From Phoronis australis (lineage: Eukaryota; Phoronida; Phoronidae): a DNA stretch of 64,000 nt. The stretch's first letter is position 1. Each line of letters opens with the position of its first letter. Below the pieces are notes generated by a model that saw nothing but the letters and a program-made list of their open reading frames with translations, was not told the DNA's origin and ran no database searches. Positions 23,183 through 33,560 of the stretch are shown here, in pieces. Made by a program: the position numbers and the translations under genes. The stretch is from NCBI GenBank assembly GCA_002633005.1, contig NMRA01000005.1, positions 955,001 through 1,019,000 of the forward strand. Reading direction: 5' to 3'.

Positions 23183-23282
23183 TAGTCACTTACAGGCGTT
23201 CCGGATTTTGAGAACCAGTTTGATGCCTGTTATTCAGTGGAGAAAACTGGTTCTGCAAATGCGGGACCCTTGTAAGTGACTA
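23183..23282. mobile_element. 100-bp hairpin element, copy 1
   Basis: A perfect 12-bp inverted repeat (TAGTCACTTACA ... TGTAAGTGACTA) bounds the unit. A second internal pair, GAACCAGTT and AACTGGTTC, lets it fold further. A diverged copy lies at 31904-31989, so this looks like a miniature inverted-repeat transposon. Confidence 0.8.
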
Positions 23283-23370
23283 TTACCAGGAGTTGAGTTG
23301 TTCATGTCAAGTTGAACTGTTTATTCAACTGAGTCCTTTGCTCACTCTTTCATTCATGTTTCATTGTTAG

Positions 23371-23541
23371 GACCTCATGAGATTGATGTCTCCTACGAAG
23401 GCATACCCATCCCCAACTCACCGTTCCCAGTGGAGGTTGTTCCTGGAAATGACCCGACCAGAGTCCAGGCCTATGGACCGGGGCTGGAGAACGGGGTCAC
23501 CAACGTACCCCAAACGTTCACCATCTCTACCCGTGGTGCAG
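23371..23541 (+). CDS. Filamin exon: end of repeat 11 and start of repeat 12
   Basis: Acceptor TTTCATTGTTAG, donor GCAG|GTAAGG; 171 nt, phase 1 to 1. It encodes GPHEIDVSYEGIPIPNSPF, the linker GNDPTRVQAYGPGLENG and FTISTRGA. Vertebrate counterpart: CDPSRVRVHGPGIQSG. Confidence 0.96.
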
Positions 23542-23564
23542 GTAAGGAACCTTTAATTTATGAA

Positions 23565-23880
23565 TAAATCTTAAGTGAGGAACCTTGTGTAAATTTAGGC
23601 TAAGAACCTTATAAAAATCTTAGGATGGAACCTGATGCAAATCTAGGCTGGGAGCCTTGCATTAAATCAGAGCAAAGACCCTTATTTAAATGTCGCCAAG
23701 AACCTTAACAAAATCTAAGCAAGGAATCTTGTTTAACCTGGTCAAGGAACATGTTCTAAGATGCAAATTATAATTGAATTGAATTGAATTGGCTAGGAGC
23801 CTCGTGTAAATTAATTAGCCAAGGAAGGTTAAATCTTGGGAAGGAACCTTATATGTAAATCTAGGCAAGGAACCTCATTT
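23565..23880. repeat. Decayed tandem array, about 28-34 bp unit
   Basis: The words AAGGAACCTT(G/A) and AAATCTAGGC or variants recur about ten times with varying spacers, starting right after the donor of exon 23371-23541 (GGTAAGGAACCTT). Similarity to the donor sequence suggests the array grew out of the splice site region, leaving decoy GGAACC words but few extra GTAAG sites. Confidence 0.7.
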
Positions 23881-23966
23881 TAAGTCCACCTTTCTTAGAT
23901 ACACATATGAATATAGTGGGGTCATTGTTCTGATTGACCAAATTTACTACTTTATGACCTGTCTAG

Positions 23967-24119
23967 GCAAGGGCGGCCTTGGTCTGGCCATGGAGGGACC
24001 TTCAGAGGCCCAGATGACCTGCAAGGACAACAAGGATGGCACCTGCACTGTTGAGTATCTGCCTACCAAGGCTGGACCGTACAAGATGAATGTCTCTTTT
24101 GCTGACCAGCCCATCCCAG
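23967..24119 (+). CDS. Filamin repeat 12, ligand-groove exon
   Basis: Acceptor TGACCTGTCTAG, donor CCAG|GTGAGC; 153 nt, phase 1 to 1. It encodes [19 protein letters not shown], then [20 protein letters not shown] and [19 protein letters not shown] covers strands C and D of a class-A repeat. Only one copy of this exon is present, unlike the repeat 17 equivalent. Confidence 0.96.
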
Positions 24120-24251
24120 GTGAGCTGTCAAGCCTGTTGTAATATCTGCTTTAGAGTCTCTGACTTTTGACTTTCATTGAATAATCACTCAGGAAAGTTA
24201 AATATGAACTTATTTGCACTGTAGTCCACTTGTGTTATTACTACAATTCAT

Positions 24252-24392
24252 TGTTAGTACACAGAGACACTAACTGTTATCAATTCATTCTTAGTATACA
24301 GAGACACTAACTGTTATCAATTCTTAGTATACAGAGACACTAACTGTTATCAATTCATTCTTAGTATACAGAGACACTAACTGTTATCAATT
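24252..24392. repeat. Minisatellite, about 37-bp unit, four copies
   Basis: Four units share ACAGAGACACTAACTGTTAT followed by CAATTCATTCTTAGTAT or a shortened form. One unit lacks about eight bases. Intronic. Confidence 0.92.
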
Positions 24393-24720
24393 TAGACAGA
24401 TCATTTTGCATACCAATGCAAGTTTTGTTATTTTTGGAACTGTATTTTCTCATGAAATTAAAAAATTGTTTTGAGTTTAGCCGCATGCAAAGAGGCTTTA
24501 CTCAAAAGTGCTCACGTCAACTTGTTCGGGGTCTCGCTCACTCGCAAAAATGTGACCTTGGCCACGTGGTCTAATTTAAAGACATTCCACTCAGAACATA
24601 GAATGTAGTGTGGAAGTGTGTAATACGAACTTCCGCAAGATAAAAGTTTCAAGTGACAAAAAATGTGTTGAGTTGAGGAGATGGAGGCCAGGTTGAGGCA
24701 TAATACCGTTTCCTACCCAG

Positions 24721-24891
24721 GCTCGCCATTCACCATACCCATCAGGGATGAGATTCGTCCTGACAAATGTGTCGCCTACGGCCCAGGCCTAGATGACAAG
24801 GGCGTGAGAGCTGGGCAGCCGGCCACATTCACCGTGGACTGTCGTGAGGCTGGCGAGGCACCGTTGGAAGCAACATTTACTGACGAACTAG
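24721..24891 (+). CDS. Filamin exon: end of repeat 12 and start of repeat 13
   Basis: Acceptor GTTTCCTACCCAG, donor CTAG|GTGAGT; 171 nt, phase 1 to 1. It encodes GSPFTIPIRDEIRPDKCVAY, then GPGLDDKGVRAGQPATFTVD and EAGEAPLEATFTDEL, the boundary of repeats 12 and 13. Confidence 0.96.
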
Positions 24892-25316
24892 GTGAGTCTC
24901 GGCACAAACCAGGTTCTCTGTAAGTCACAATGAAGATGGCTACGTAAACAGCCTCAAGGAACACCTAAAATAGCGCCCTTGTGAAATAGCCTGTGGGGCT
25001 GCTGTATTTCACAAAACTTCCAAAAACGACTACTTTGTTGTTCTATCTGAAAGCAAGTTCAAGTTTGATAGAATGACCTTCGTGCTTGAAGATGATTTTA
25101 TAAATTCTTCCTTCTTTGAAGTGTTTATATCCTGATGTATTTTACATTTTTTATTATTTGATTACATACTTAACAAATCAACCTTTGTTTTGATATATTC
25201 ATCTTTGCTTTGGGACACTCGAACTTAACTAGTTTGACATTTTTTGGTTATTTGAATGAGTGATAACTTCACAAGTCAGCCTAAGATGATCTAATGACAC
25301 CCTTCTGTTGATCCAG

Positions 25317-25440
25317 GTAACCCTCAGCCGTGCGATGTTGAACCTGTTGATGAGAATGTGTACAACGTGACTTACTACCCTGCCGCTGAAGGAGTCTGCC
25401 AGCTTGGTGTCACGTACAACGGAGAGAACATCCCCAACAG
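25317..25440 (+). CDS. Filamin repeat 13, second half, alternative donor partner
   Basis: Acceptor TTCTGTTGATCCAG, donor AACAG|GTGCTG; 124 nt, phase 1 in, phase 2 out. It encodes GNPQPCDVEPVDENVYNVTY, then YPAAEGVCQLGVTYNGENIP and N. The exon stops within the Ser codon of the expected SPF motif. Both exon 25716 (T: SPF) and exon 27882 (C: SPI) complete this codon, so two joins are possible. The donor (GTGCTG) is weak. Confidence 0.92.
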
Positions 25441-25715
25441 GTGCTGCTTCAAGTTAATGCAAGAACTGTTGTGTGTTGCTGGTTCATTTATGATTTGTGC
25501 TTCACTGTCAGTGGTAATACCAGAAAAAACTGAGTTGCATTTTGTTTTGCCTATCAATTATGTTGTTCATCAATTTGTTTTCTTTCTCTTTCCTAATCTC
25601 ACTCTTCCTTTTATATTTAGTTCCTGCTGTTTTGCATTTCTTGTCGATTGATTAGTACTTGAAATTACTGCTTCTTTCTTTCTAATGTCTGACTGGATCT
25701 GACTTCTCTTTCTAG

Positions 25716-26435
25716 TCCATTCCGTGTCCTTGTTGTCATAGAAATAGCTTTAGATGGTAATACCTCCGCGGAAATCACCATCTCTCAAAAGATGGAGCCG
25801 CAGCAGGCACCAGCTGTTGCTGGAGGTCAACAGATGACAACAACATCCGTTCAGTCTATGGAACAGCGGGTCTTTCCAACGGTAGAAAAGCCACAAGTAA
25901 TTACAGAAGAAACACAGACTACCACGACAACTACTGTTGAACAGCTGGAGCTGACAACAGAGCACGTACCAGATCAGGGAACAACGGAGATCCAGACTCA
26001 AGAAGTTGTTTCCCAAGGGGTGATACAGACGGTGGCGGCACCATCGCCAACGGAGGTTCCAGAGTCTGCGCAGACACAGCAGACATTGCAGGAAACGATG
26101 CCAAGTGTTCTACAAGCTGGGGTACCAACCACAGAAACTGGCCAGGTGCCAACAGAAGTTGCTAAGCCAACTGAAGAAGGCTTTGTAATTGGAATTGACG
26201 CCCAAGTTGATGTGGTGGATACCACAGTAGAACAGCAGAACATCGGCTTTGACATTTCCATGACAACGGATGAGTCTGTGACCCAGTTTGAGTCAACAAC
26301 CCAAGAGGCTATCATTACTCTTGGAGATGGGGGGATTACCATACAAGAAGGGGAAACAGTCACTGAGAGAAGTGAAGTACGGTCAGGCGGAACGTCGTTT
26401 GAAGTTGGACAAACTACCGTAGCGGAAGGTCAAAT
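25716..26435 (+). CDS. 720-nt Thr/Gln/Glu-rich cassette exon in repeat 13/14 linker
   Basis: Acceptor CTTCTCTTTCTAG, donor CAAAT|GTAAGG; phase 2 in and phase 2 out, 240 codons. It begins SPFRVLVV, which closes repeat 13, and then changes to a low-complexity, probably disordered stretch (QQMTTTSVQS, ETQTTTTTTVEQL, ending TSFEVGQTTVAEGQ). There are no cysteines or membrane segments. Skipping it joins 25440 to 27882 and gives NSPIQQPILPTADASQ, the same length as the vertebrate linker, so the skipped form looks ancestral. If the donor is not used, a stop codon (26437-26439) follows at once, giving a truncated protein instead. Vertebrate filamins have no comparable insert here to my knowledge. Confidence 0.85.
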
Positions 26436-27881
26436 GTAAGGCTGCTTGAGCAAGGCCAGAGTTTAAGCTATGCTGAGTGTTCTCCCAGCATGAGCACAGT
26501 CTATTGGCTTGATGGATGACAAGCAAAGATTCAGCTCTCCTCTCAATAACCCTATCTGTTGCTTTGCATTATTCAGAGGCTTGGGGGTTCTTGATGAACC
26601 GGGTGTTCTACTTGTCCAAGCATTACATTGCAAGTACATTGTATTGAAAACCTTTGTGTGCGTATTCCCGACACCCCATTCCTGATTATTCGTTCCTTGA
26701 TGTTAGAGTTTTTGGGTCGTTTTTTTCTCTTGATGGTATTTTTGTGGCTACGTTTGTTTTTTGCGATTGTATGCTTATGGGGTTCTTCCTTTCCATTCCT
26801 CCAGTTCCCACCACGTCTTCATCTATTCAGAGTCTTGATGTTTCACTGTGGACAAATCTTAGCATTGCGTTTTCTCCGATTTATTCCCATGGTGACCACT
26901 TGCTCCATACCTTTTCTTGTCTTTCTTTTAAACCTTTAATAAATCCACAGATTGATGCTTGGCGTATTTAAACTCGATTCCATTTGTGGGAATATTGCAC
27001 ACAGCCTTTACTATGGAGCATACTGTGCGTGGTCGTGGCAACCATCATGGCTTGCATCTCTCCATTGCCTTCATGCCTGTTGCTGTGTAGTTTGATACAT
27101 GCGGTTTTTACCCTCCAGTGTTGATTGCAATTTTAAAAGCCTATGGACTTGTGGCTTTAAAATGTGCTTATGTAACTTCCTGTCTGATTAGTACTGTTCA
27201 GGTGTTCTACACCTTTCTTCTTTTGTTACATTGTGTTACTGATTGTGTCATTTCTGTTATCGTTTGCTTGATTAGTAGAGATTTTGCCTTTGCCCCTCAT
27301 GTTCAGTTTTGCGAACTAGGGAAGTCAAGGCAAAGAATCACTCTATTCCGAAGTTGTTCACATTCTCTGTAGCCAATCATTGTGAGCCAAAGTTTGGTCA
27401 CCATACTCCAATAGCAAATTTTATCAGGCTGGTTTATGAAATGCCCTGACAGATTTTAATGTTTCAAGAGAAATTCCCAGGACCTAGAAAAAATCACTAA
27501 ATCTCTGGATTAGTCTAATTGATATTGGATGTTATTATATCGTTACTGTGGTCAAATCTCGCTAATTTGGGACACAGTATGGCCGACAACTGAAATTTAA
27601 TTTTCTCATTTATTCATTTAAAAGAAATAGCACCAAATTAAGGCTTTACCATGTTTAGGTTTTGTATGATATCTAGCATCACGCAAAATTGTGAAAACTG
27701 GACACTCAGAACAATGAAACATGGCATTGAAAAATGAGAAAAGGACAATTTTGGAAATTTTCCAATATTGGTGAAGTTGTACCGTATTCATTTTGAAATA
27801 ACTCTCTCGTTTTGCTCCTTCCTTGTTCTAAATTGTCCCTTGGTGCAATAATAATTATATATTATGTCGTTATCATTACAG
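26436..27881 (+). other. Intron after the cassette exon
   Basis: A 1.4 kb intron. The first two bases of the donor overlap an in-frame ATG-TAA, so an unspliced message would end here. No polyadenylation signal AATAAA lies close downstream except an AATAAA at about 26938-26943, some 500 nt after the stop. Open frames at 26628-26971 are hydrophobic, low-quality and not supported. Confidence 0.5.
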
Positions 27882-28035
27882 CCCCATTCAACAACCCATT
27901 CTGCCCACAGCTGATGCCAGCCAGGTCAAGGTCACTGGTCCTGGGGTACACTCCGGCGTGCCTGCTAGTCTGCCAGTCTCATTCACCATAGATACCACAG
28001 ATGCTGGTGTCGGAGATTTGGACGTCTCTATTGTG
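27882..28035 (+). CDS. Filamin exon: start of repeat 14
   Basis: Acceptor TTATCATTACAG, donor GTG|GTATGT; 154 nt, phase 2 to 0. It encodes PIQQPILPTADASQVKVTG, then PGVHSGVPASLPVSFTIDTT and DVSIV. Vertebrate repeat 14 has VKASGPGLNTTGVPASLPVE at the same place. The first codon is completed by either 25440 (Ser) or 26435 (Ile). Confidence 0.95.
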
Positions 28036-28116
28036 GTATGTGGATAGATAGTGTGAACTATGGTAACATTAATGCCTGACTCCTCTATATGGTAGTTCAT
28101 GAGAGTCCACCCCTTA

Positions 28117-28374
28117 CAGGGCAGGGCTTGGAATATTCCTCTTTTATGAGGAATTCCTCTTCTTTGGCTCCGATTTCCTCTTATTTGATTTCCAGTTTTC
28201 TCTTTATCCATCTCTTTTTATCATTATTTTGACTTCATTGTTGCAAAAACATTTATTTCAGTTAAATGATACAACACAAAATAACATTTCTATCACACAA
28301 GCCAATGTATTTGTGTAACAGTACGTCACCAGGAAAATTTTCCTCTTTTTTGTCATTGGTCATTCCAAGCCCTG
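28117..28374. mobile_element. Terminal-inverted-repeat DNA element, copy 4
   Basis: The left end is CAGGGCAGGGCTTGGAAT, with the first five bases doubled. The right end is GGTCATTCCAAGCCCTG. Flanks CCCTTA and TTCTTA agree at four of six positions, an eroded duplication. The body (TTTCCTCTT, GACTT-ATT--TGCAAAAA, TCCTCTTTTTTGTCATTGG) matches copies 2 and 3. Confidence 0.78.
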
Positions 28375-29276
28375 TTCTTATCTTATATTGTAGAGGGCAC
28401 TGTATGTCAATTTCACTGTTTACCAGATTAGTCAGCATCACAGGGAAACTCTATTTTGTCATGTGCAGTGGGTACTTATAAACCCTGTTTCAATTAGTAA
28501 TCTTTGGGTTGAACTTTGACTTCAAGACTTATGGGGAAGTGCAGGGAACGAATTAGTAATAAATTTGCCTTCTTTGTAAGTGCATTAAGCAAGGTAGAAT
28601 CTGACCACATTTAAACATTTTCCTAAAGACGGCGCTGTTGTGAGTGTCCACTGTTTTCAAAACATAGTCTAGTGTTAGTTTTGCAACAGAACTTGAAAGT
28701 GGGAAAGCATTGATTTTGTGCTACTTTGCCTTTTATTTAAAAATTGGAAAATAAAAATGTCATTTGTCAGCCATGTTTCGCCCAAAGCTGGTGAAGTTTT
28801 ACGATACGACTGCATGTCCAGTTGCAGAGTGTGAGAGTTTCAGCAAACGGTTACCCATTCCTTTTTTCCTGACATTCACAGTTTCTTTGCATTTTCATTT
28901 GTATTCTAACAAGTTTTCATAAAGTTCTTAGTACACAGTCAATGATTTATCTAGTTAAGATTTTCTGCCTTCACTCTGAGGCCTTTCTCAAACTAATGAT
29001 GACTTGAGAGGCTGGGACGTGTGACGTCATCCTGTGTGGGCACATCTGATGAATGGCTCAGAACAGCCAGTTATGTATGATATATACAGTCAAATGAACT
29101 TGTTTCATCAATCCACTGGTAATTATTTGCTAAATCAATCTTTATGCCAACAAACCAGTTAATTAAACTTTTAAATTACACGAGATGTGTCCAACACTAA
29201 TACTGATGTCTATTGTTTTATGCCTAACTATGGGATACGTAGGTTTTCCTCAACTTGATACTGCTTTTGCTTTCAG

Positions 29277-29466
29277 GCACCAGATGGCAGCGCTGTCAGA
29301 CCTAAAGTCACGGACAACGGTGATGGCACATTCACCATTACATATGTGCCGGAAGATATCGGACGTTACACCATTGTTGTCAAGTTCGCCGACCAGATTG
29401 TACCTGGCGCTCCTTTCAATGTCGAGTCTGTGCCTACTGGTGATGCCAGCAAGTGCCAATTGACAG
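29277..29466 (+). CDS. Filamin repeat 14, second half
   Basis: Acceptor TTTTGCTTTCAG, donor ACAG|GTACGT; 190 nt, phase 0 to 1. It encodes APDGSAVRPKVTDNGDGTF, then TITYVPEDIGRYTIVVKFAD and the linker VPTGDASKCQLT, almost the same as vertebrate PTGDASKCTVT. Confidence 0.96.
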
Positions 29467-30055
29467 GTACGTAGTATGGATTTCTTTAACTAACAGGACC
29501 CTTGATCCCATGATGTTGGGGCCGAATGTTGACCCCATTTCCCTAGGAAAAATATATTTTAAACTCGTGCGAAGTTCCTTTTGTCAGGTTTGAAAATTCC
29601 CATCCAGTGATTAAAAAATTTTCCTCAGGTTAGAATCACTTTTGCAAAACGTTAAGTGGGGGGTGGGGTTTCCCCTTGTAGTTGTTACTTTTCTACTGAC
29701 CCTTACATAGTGGTGAATTTCTTCTGTCCCTGTGTTCTGGATACGATACATGTGTCAATGTCAAGGACACGAATGTCGTGTTGGTAATGCAAGCGCTGCT
29801 GCATCATATCGTATTTGTTGTATCTTTGATTCTAGATAATTATGTAGATTATCCATGATTTTCTGAATTACTAGTTTACAGGGAAATTTTCGGTCTTGTC
29901 TTCTCTTTTTCGTTGTAAAAGGATAATTTTGAAATTATGTTTCTATCACAATTGACGACCTAAAAATTGATTTGCATTGCCGTTCCTGAAGTTATGGTTG
30001 ATTATAAGATTCGCATGATTTTGAATGTGCACCATAATATCTGCTTCACTTGTAG

Positions 30056-30215
30056 AGAGCCTGCCCAAGACTGTGTGCGTGGGCGAGGAGGTCGTCATCA
30101 CTGTTGATGCGGCAACTGCAGGAACCGGGAACATCACATGTCGCATCCGCACGCCGACCGACACTGATGCAGATATTGACATCTTGGATAATGGAGACGG
30201 AACCTTCACCATTAA
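30056..30215 (+). CDS. Filamin repeat 15, first half
   Basis: Acceptor TGCTTCACTTGTAG, donor TTAA|GTAGGT; 160 nt, phase 1 to 2. It encodes ESLPKTVCVGEEVVITVDAA, then AGTGNITCRIRTPTDTDADI and DNGDGTFTI. Compared with the vertebrate repeat it lacks the Gly-rich GGHGLGAGIG opening. Confidence 0.95.
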
Positions 30216-31001
30216 GTAGGTCTTTTATCTGAAAATGATACAAATATTAGAAATTGATTAATTTTTTGTTGTGAATGCATGCAGTACTATGCGAAGCACC
30301 TGTATGAAATTAGAATCAAAGGATTTTTGAGAGTTAGAATGTATATCTATTCCATTCACACCCAAAGGCAATGGAGAAAAATGTCTTGGAGTTCCCATTG
30401 ATGAAATTCAGTGTTATAGTAACAACCTGTCAAGATCCAGAATGTTGGGGAGTGTTAACAGTGAAGGGGTGGGTGTACTTTTCCTGGTTAGTGTTTTGAC
30501 AGAATGGCTTTTAATGCAGGGTCATGATCCATCATTTTTGGTGTTAGGAAGATGCCCATGATGGGTAGGGTCTGAGGAAATGTCTACACTTGTCTAAATG
30601 TTTGTAGCAGATAGCCTTAATAATTACCTAACCACTATATACGTCACAGTAGGCTATGATCTATATCTGTGTAATGTATAGTTCTCTGTAAACCTGTTTG
30701 TAGAGTAATTGCCATCATTAGTTATGGTATAGCAAGGCCTAACTTACCGAAGGTCTTATTTATTCAGATTGCGTTATTTGCATGGAGAACATGAGAGCTG
30801 TAATGTGTCACATGGAGAACATGAGACCTGCAATGTTTCACATAGCGTGCCCTTGTAATGCTTCCTGAGTGGGAAGTTGTTGCTTGTGTGATTGTGAACT
30901 GTATACCGTTCATTGCATCATTTGTTGTCATCCACCTAAGTACGAGTTTCTCTGATTATATTCCTATCAGCCATCTACATTTACATTATCTCCCCTGTTA
31001 G

Positions 31002-31086
31002 GTACACGCCCAGTGTTGCTGGTCCCTACACAATCAACATCAAATTTGGTGGCGAACCCATCCCTCAGGGCACTTGTGTCCAGCAG
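31002..31086 (+). CDS. Filamin repeat 15, last part, ending at the hinge-1 position
   Basis: Acceptor TATCTCCCCTGTTAG, donor CAG|GTAGGA; 85 nt, phase 2 to 0. It encodes KYTPSVAGPYTINIKFGGEP, then IPQGTCVQQ. The usual SPF motif of strand G is missing after EPIP, so repeat 15 ends abruptly. Vertebrate filamins carry the flexible, calpain-sensitive hinge 1 at this point. Confidence 0.92.
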
Positions 31087-31533
31087 GTAGGACATCATTC
31101 TGTAGTTAGCTTCTTGTGGTTACCTCTTGCTTGTACCGAATGTTTTGATCAGGTGGAACTATGCAAAGGCATTGCAGCGGTGGAGGGGGGAGGGGGCAGT
31201 AGACTAGACTCGTAAGCTGTTTTAAAAAAGACTTTTGGCCAAACAAGAATTTAGTGGAGGTGATTATTTTGGTTTATTTTTTGATCACATGTAGTGCTGA
31301 GACTGAAGGGTTAATAAATCTGTGCTTTTTCTGTCAAAAGTTATTTTCGATTTAGGCAACTTGCTGTTCTAAAATCAGCCTCATCTTGATCCTTTACTGA
31401 GGTTAGAAGCAGATTCCTGGCTTGAGAGGAGCTGACAGGTTGTCAGTGCTTCAGACCACGCCCATTGAGATACTTATTGCAGCATTGCAAACATTTATAA
31501 GTCTAGTCGGCACGCCACCTGTGGTCACAACAG

Positions 31534-31665
31534 GTGACCTAATGAATATAAGTCTGAGAAGATTTCTGCCTCAACCAGGGTAGACGTCTGCTCGTTTAGC
31601 AGAAGTACCCACATCCGAGTCCCAGATGGGGCAGAAATCTTTTCAGACTTATTTCATTTGGTCAC
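31534..31665. repeat. Hairpin-forming inverted repeat, about 38-bp arms
   Basis: The left arm (GTGACCTAATGAATATAAGT, then CTGAGAAGATTTCTGCC) is matched in reverse by GGCAGAAATCTTTTCAGACT followed by TATTTCATTTGGTCAC, with a few mismatches. Related words (GTGACTGAAAAGATTTCTG) recur at about 44513, and the left flank (CCACCTGTGGTCACA) at about 55662. It is probably a small foldback element. Confidence 0.72.
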
Positions 31666-31903
31666 TTGATGTGGCCAACAGGTAGCGTGATGACCTGACT
31701 TAAAATGTTTGCGGTTTAAGAATTACATATTTATAAAGCCTATGTTTCATTGTTGCCAAATTTTAATTCAAAAAGAGAATAAGAACGCGATGGCTCTCAA
31801 AGAGTAAATACGGCTGAGTGAAGAAAGTTGATGTTTTTAACACCAGAACATTTTGCAAGTTTCAACCTGCTGCCATTCAGTTCACCTGCAGTGTTCACGT
31901 CAG

Positions 31904-31989
31904 TAGTCACCTACTGGGCTTCCAGATTTTGGAACCAGTTTTTTTAGCCGTTATTCAGTAGAGAAACTGGTTCTCCCTGTAAATGACTA
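31904..31989. mobile_element. Hairpin element, copy 2
   Basis: It shares TAGTCAC at the left end, the internal GAACCAGTTT and GTTATTCAGT(A/G)GAGAAA words, AACTGGTTCT and a TGACTA end with 23183-23282. Ends are eroded relative to copy 1. Confidence 0.72.
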
Positions 31990-33229
31990 TTGCTGTGTTC
32001 ACTATACAACAAATCTTGGTGCAGTGTTTATGATACCAAGATGAGCAGAATGTGTTCCTGATTGGGATGTCGCCAGTACTACTGGAAACTTGTGTTCAAC
32101 ATGTAAAGTGAAAACAGCAATTTGTCTAATTCTGTGAACCGTAACTAATTGGTACTGCTTTCGACATCACAAAACAACTACTAATAGTCAGGCTATTGAA
32201 TTTTTGTTGATCTCTTTTTTCGATAACGAAATAATTTTTGAAAGAATCTTTGAGTGAAGGATGCTGTGGGTAATGATGAGGAGTAAAAGCGCCACTGCCT
32301 TTGCACAGTACTGCTGCTGTTGTCATGGTGATGACCTGTCCTCTGACCTGAATGGCATGACTTGTTGTCTGCTGCTGTCGTCTGCTTCTGAATCTTCTGC
32401 TCTTCCTGACTCATTGTGTTGACTTATCCGATGAAGCCTGAGAAGAGTTTTGTAGCTGTCTCGTAGTGAGAAAAATCTAGCCAAAGTCACACATTCTCAT
32501 TGAAAATATATGGTAATATCTCGCATAATCTCACGGAGTCTTGCTTTTCTAGCGAGGTCTTTCCTAGGTCCTACTGAGTTCCTTACGTTATTGAACTCTA
32601 CCCTGGTTGATTACTGCCCTTTCATAGGTTGTATGTGTCACCAATTATTTGATTTCAGCATTGTCATCCTGTATTATCGTAGACTGTAGTCACATATCTT
32701 GATTACAGACCCTTGTTTTCTGTACCCTGGAACAAAAAGTATGTTGCAAAATCCAAATTTCTCTATCAGTTTTTCCTGTATTGCCTTCTTTCACTAAAAG
32801 TACAAACTGTTTTGGTAATCCATCGTTTCAAAGTGTGTAATGTTACCTTGTTGTCTTGACAACAGCTCAGGGTTTCCTCCTCATTAGAATTGGAAACTCT
32901 AAATTTCAGTTATAGAACGCAGGCACTCAACTCTATGAACACAATGACTGAAACAATCAGCTGTTGATCAAACTTGGTGTCCGTTTATGAATTGTTCTGC
33001 TGGTTTTGATGGGATCTTTATGAATTGTTCTGCTGGTTTTGATGAGATCTTTATGAAATTGCCGCTGAAAAATTCTTCTAGTTCATGTTATTCAAAATAT
33101 TCAATTCTGAATATTAAATTCTTCAGGTGTAGTCCAGTTCTGTGGGACTGGTCCAATTCTTTAACTTCTTATCGTTTCCCCTCATCAAGGAACGCTAGTG
33201 TCTTGGCATCAGCTGGTATATTACTAAGC

Positions 33230-33560
33230 ATTGGTCCTGCCATGTAATAAGACTGTATACCGGAAAGAATTGTTCCTGCAGTGTAATATGATGGTATACT
33301 GGTGAGAATTGTTCCTGCAATGTAATGAGATGGTATACTGGTGAGAATTGTTCCTGCAATGTAATGAGATGGTATACTGGTGAGTTGGTCGGTATACTGG
33401 TGAGAATGGGCCCCGTCCTGTAATATGAAGGTATACTAGTGGGAAATGGTCTTGCCCTGTAATAAGATGGTATACTAGTGAGTATTGAACGGTATACTGG
33501 TGAGAATGGGTCCTTCCCTGTAATATGATGGTACACTAGTGATAATTAGTCTTGCCCTGC
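33230..33560. repeat. Diverged minisatellite, about 39-40 bp unit, eight or nine copies
   Basis: The words TGTAATAAGATGGTATACTG and GTGAGAATTGTTCCTGC or variants repeat across 330 bp, with some copies shortened (TTGGTCGGTATACTGGTGAG). It creates a repetitive minus-strand frame with no protein meaning. Each unit carries GGTATACTGGTGAG, which resembles a donor site. Confidence 0.9.

Larger units (their letters stand above)
22512..25316 (+). other. Introns of the repeat 11-13 region
   Basis: Introns 22512-23370, 23542-23966, 24120-24720 and 24892-25316. They contain a hairpin element (23183-23282), a decayed tandem array (23565-23880), a minisatellite (24252-24392) and otherwise AT-rich sequence with no coding signal. 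Confidence 0.6.
28036..31001 (+). other. Introns of the repeat 14-15 region
   Basis: Introns 28036-29276, 29467-30055 and 30216-31001. The first carries a terminal-inverted-repeat element (28117-28374); the other two show AT-rich sequence without repeats that I could define. No coding signal. Confidence 0.6.

Noticed and set aside
25998-26363. Ser/Thr/Val-rich minus-strand frame of 121 codons
   Set aside because: It is the antisense shadow of the low-complexity cassette exon.
26628-26971. Hydrophobic plus-strand frames after the cassette exon
   Set aside because: Overlapping in two frames, rich in Phe/Leu from T-rich DNA, and without splice sites in matching phase.
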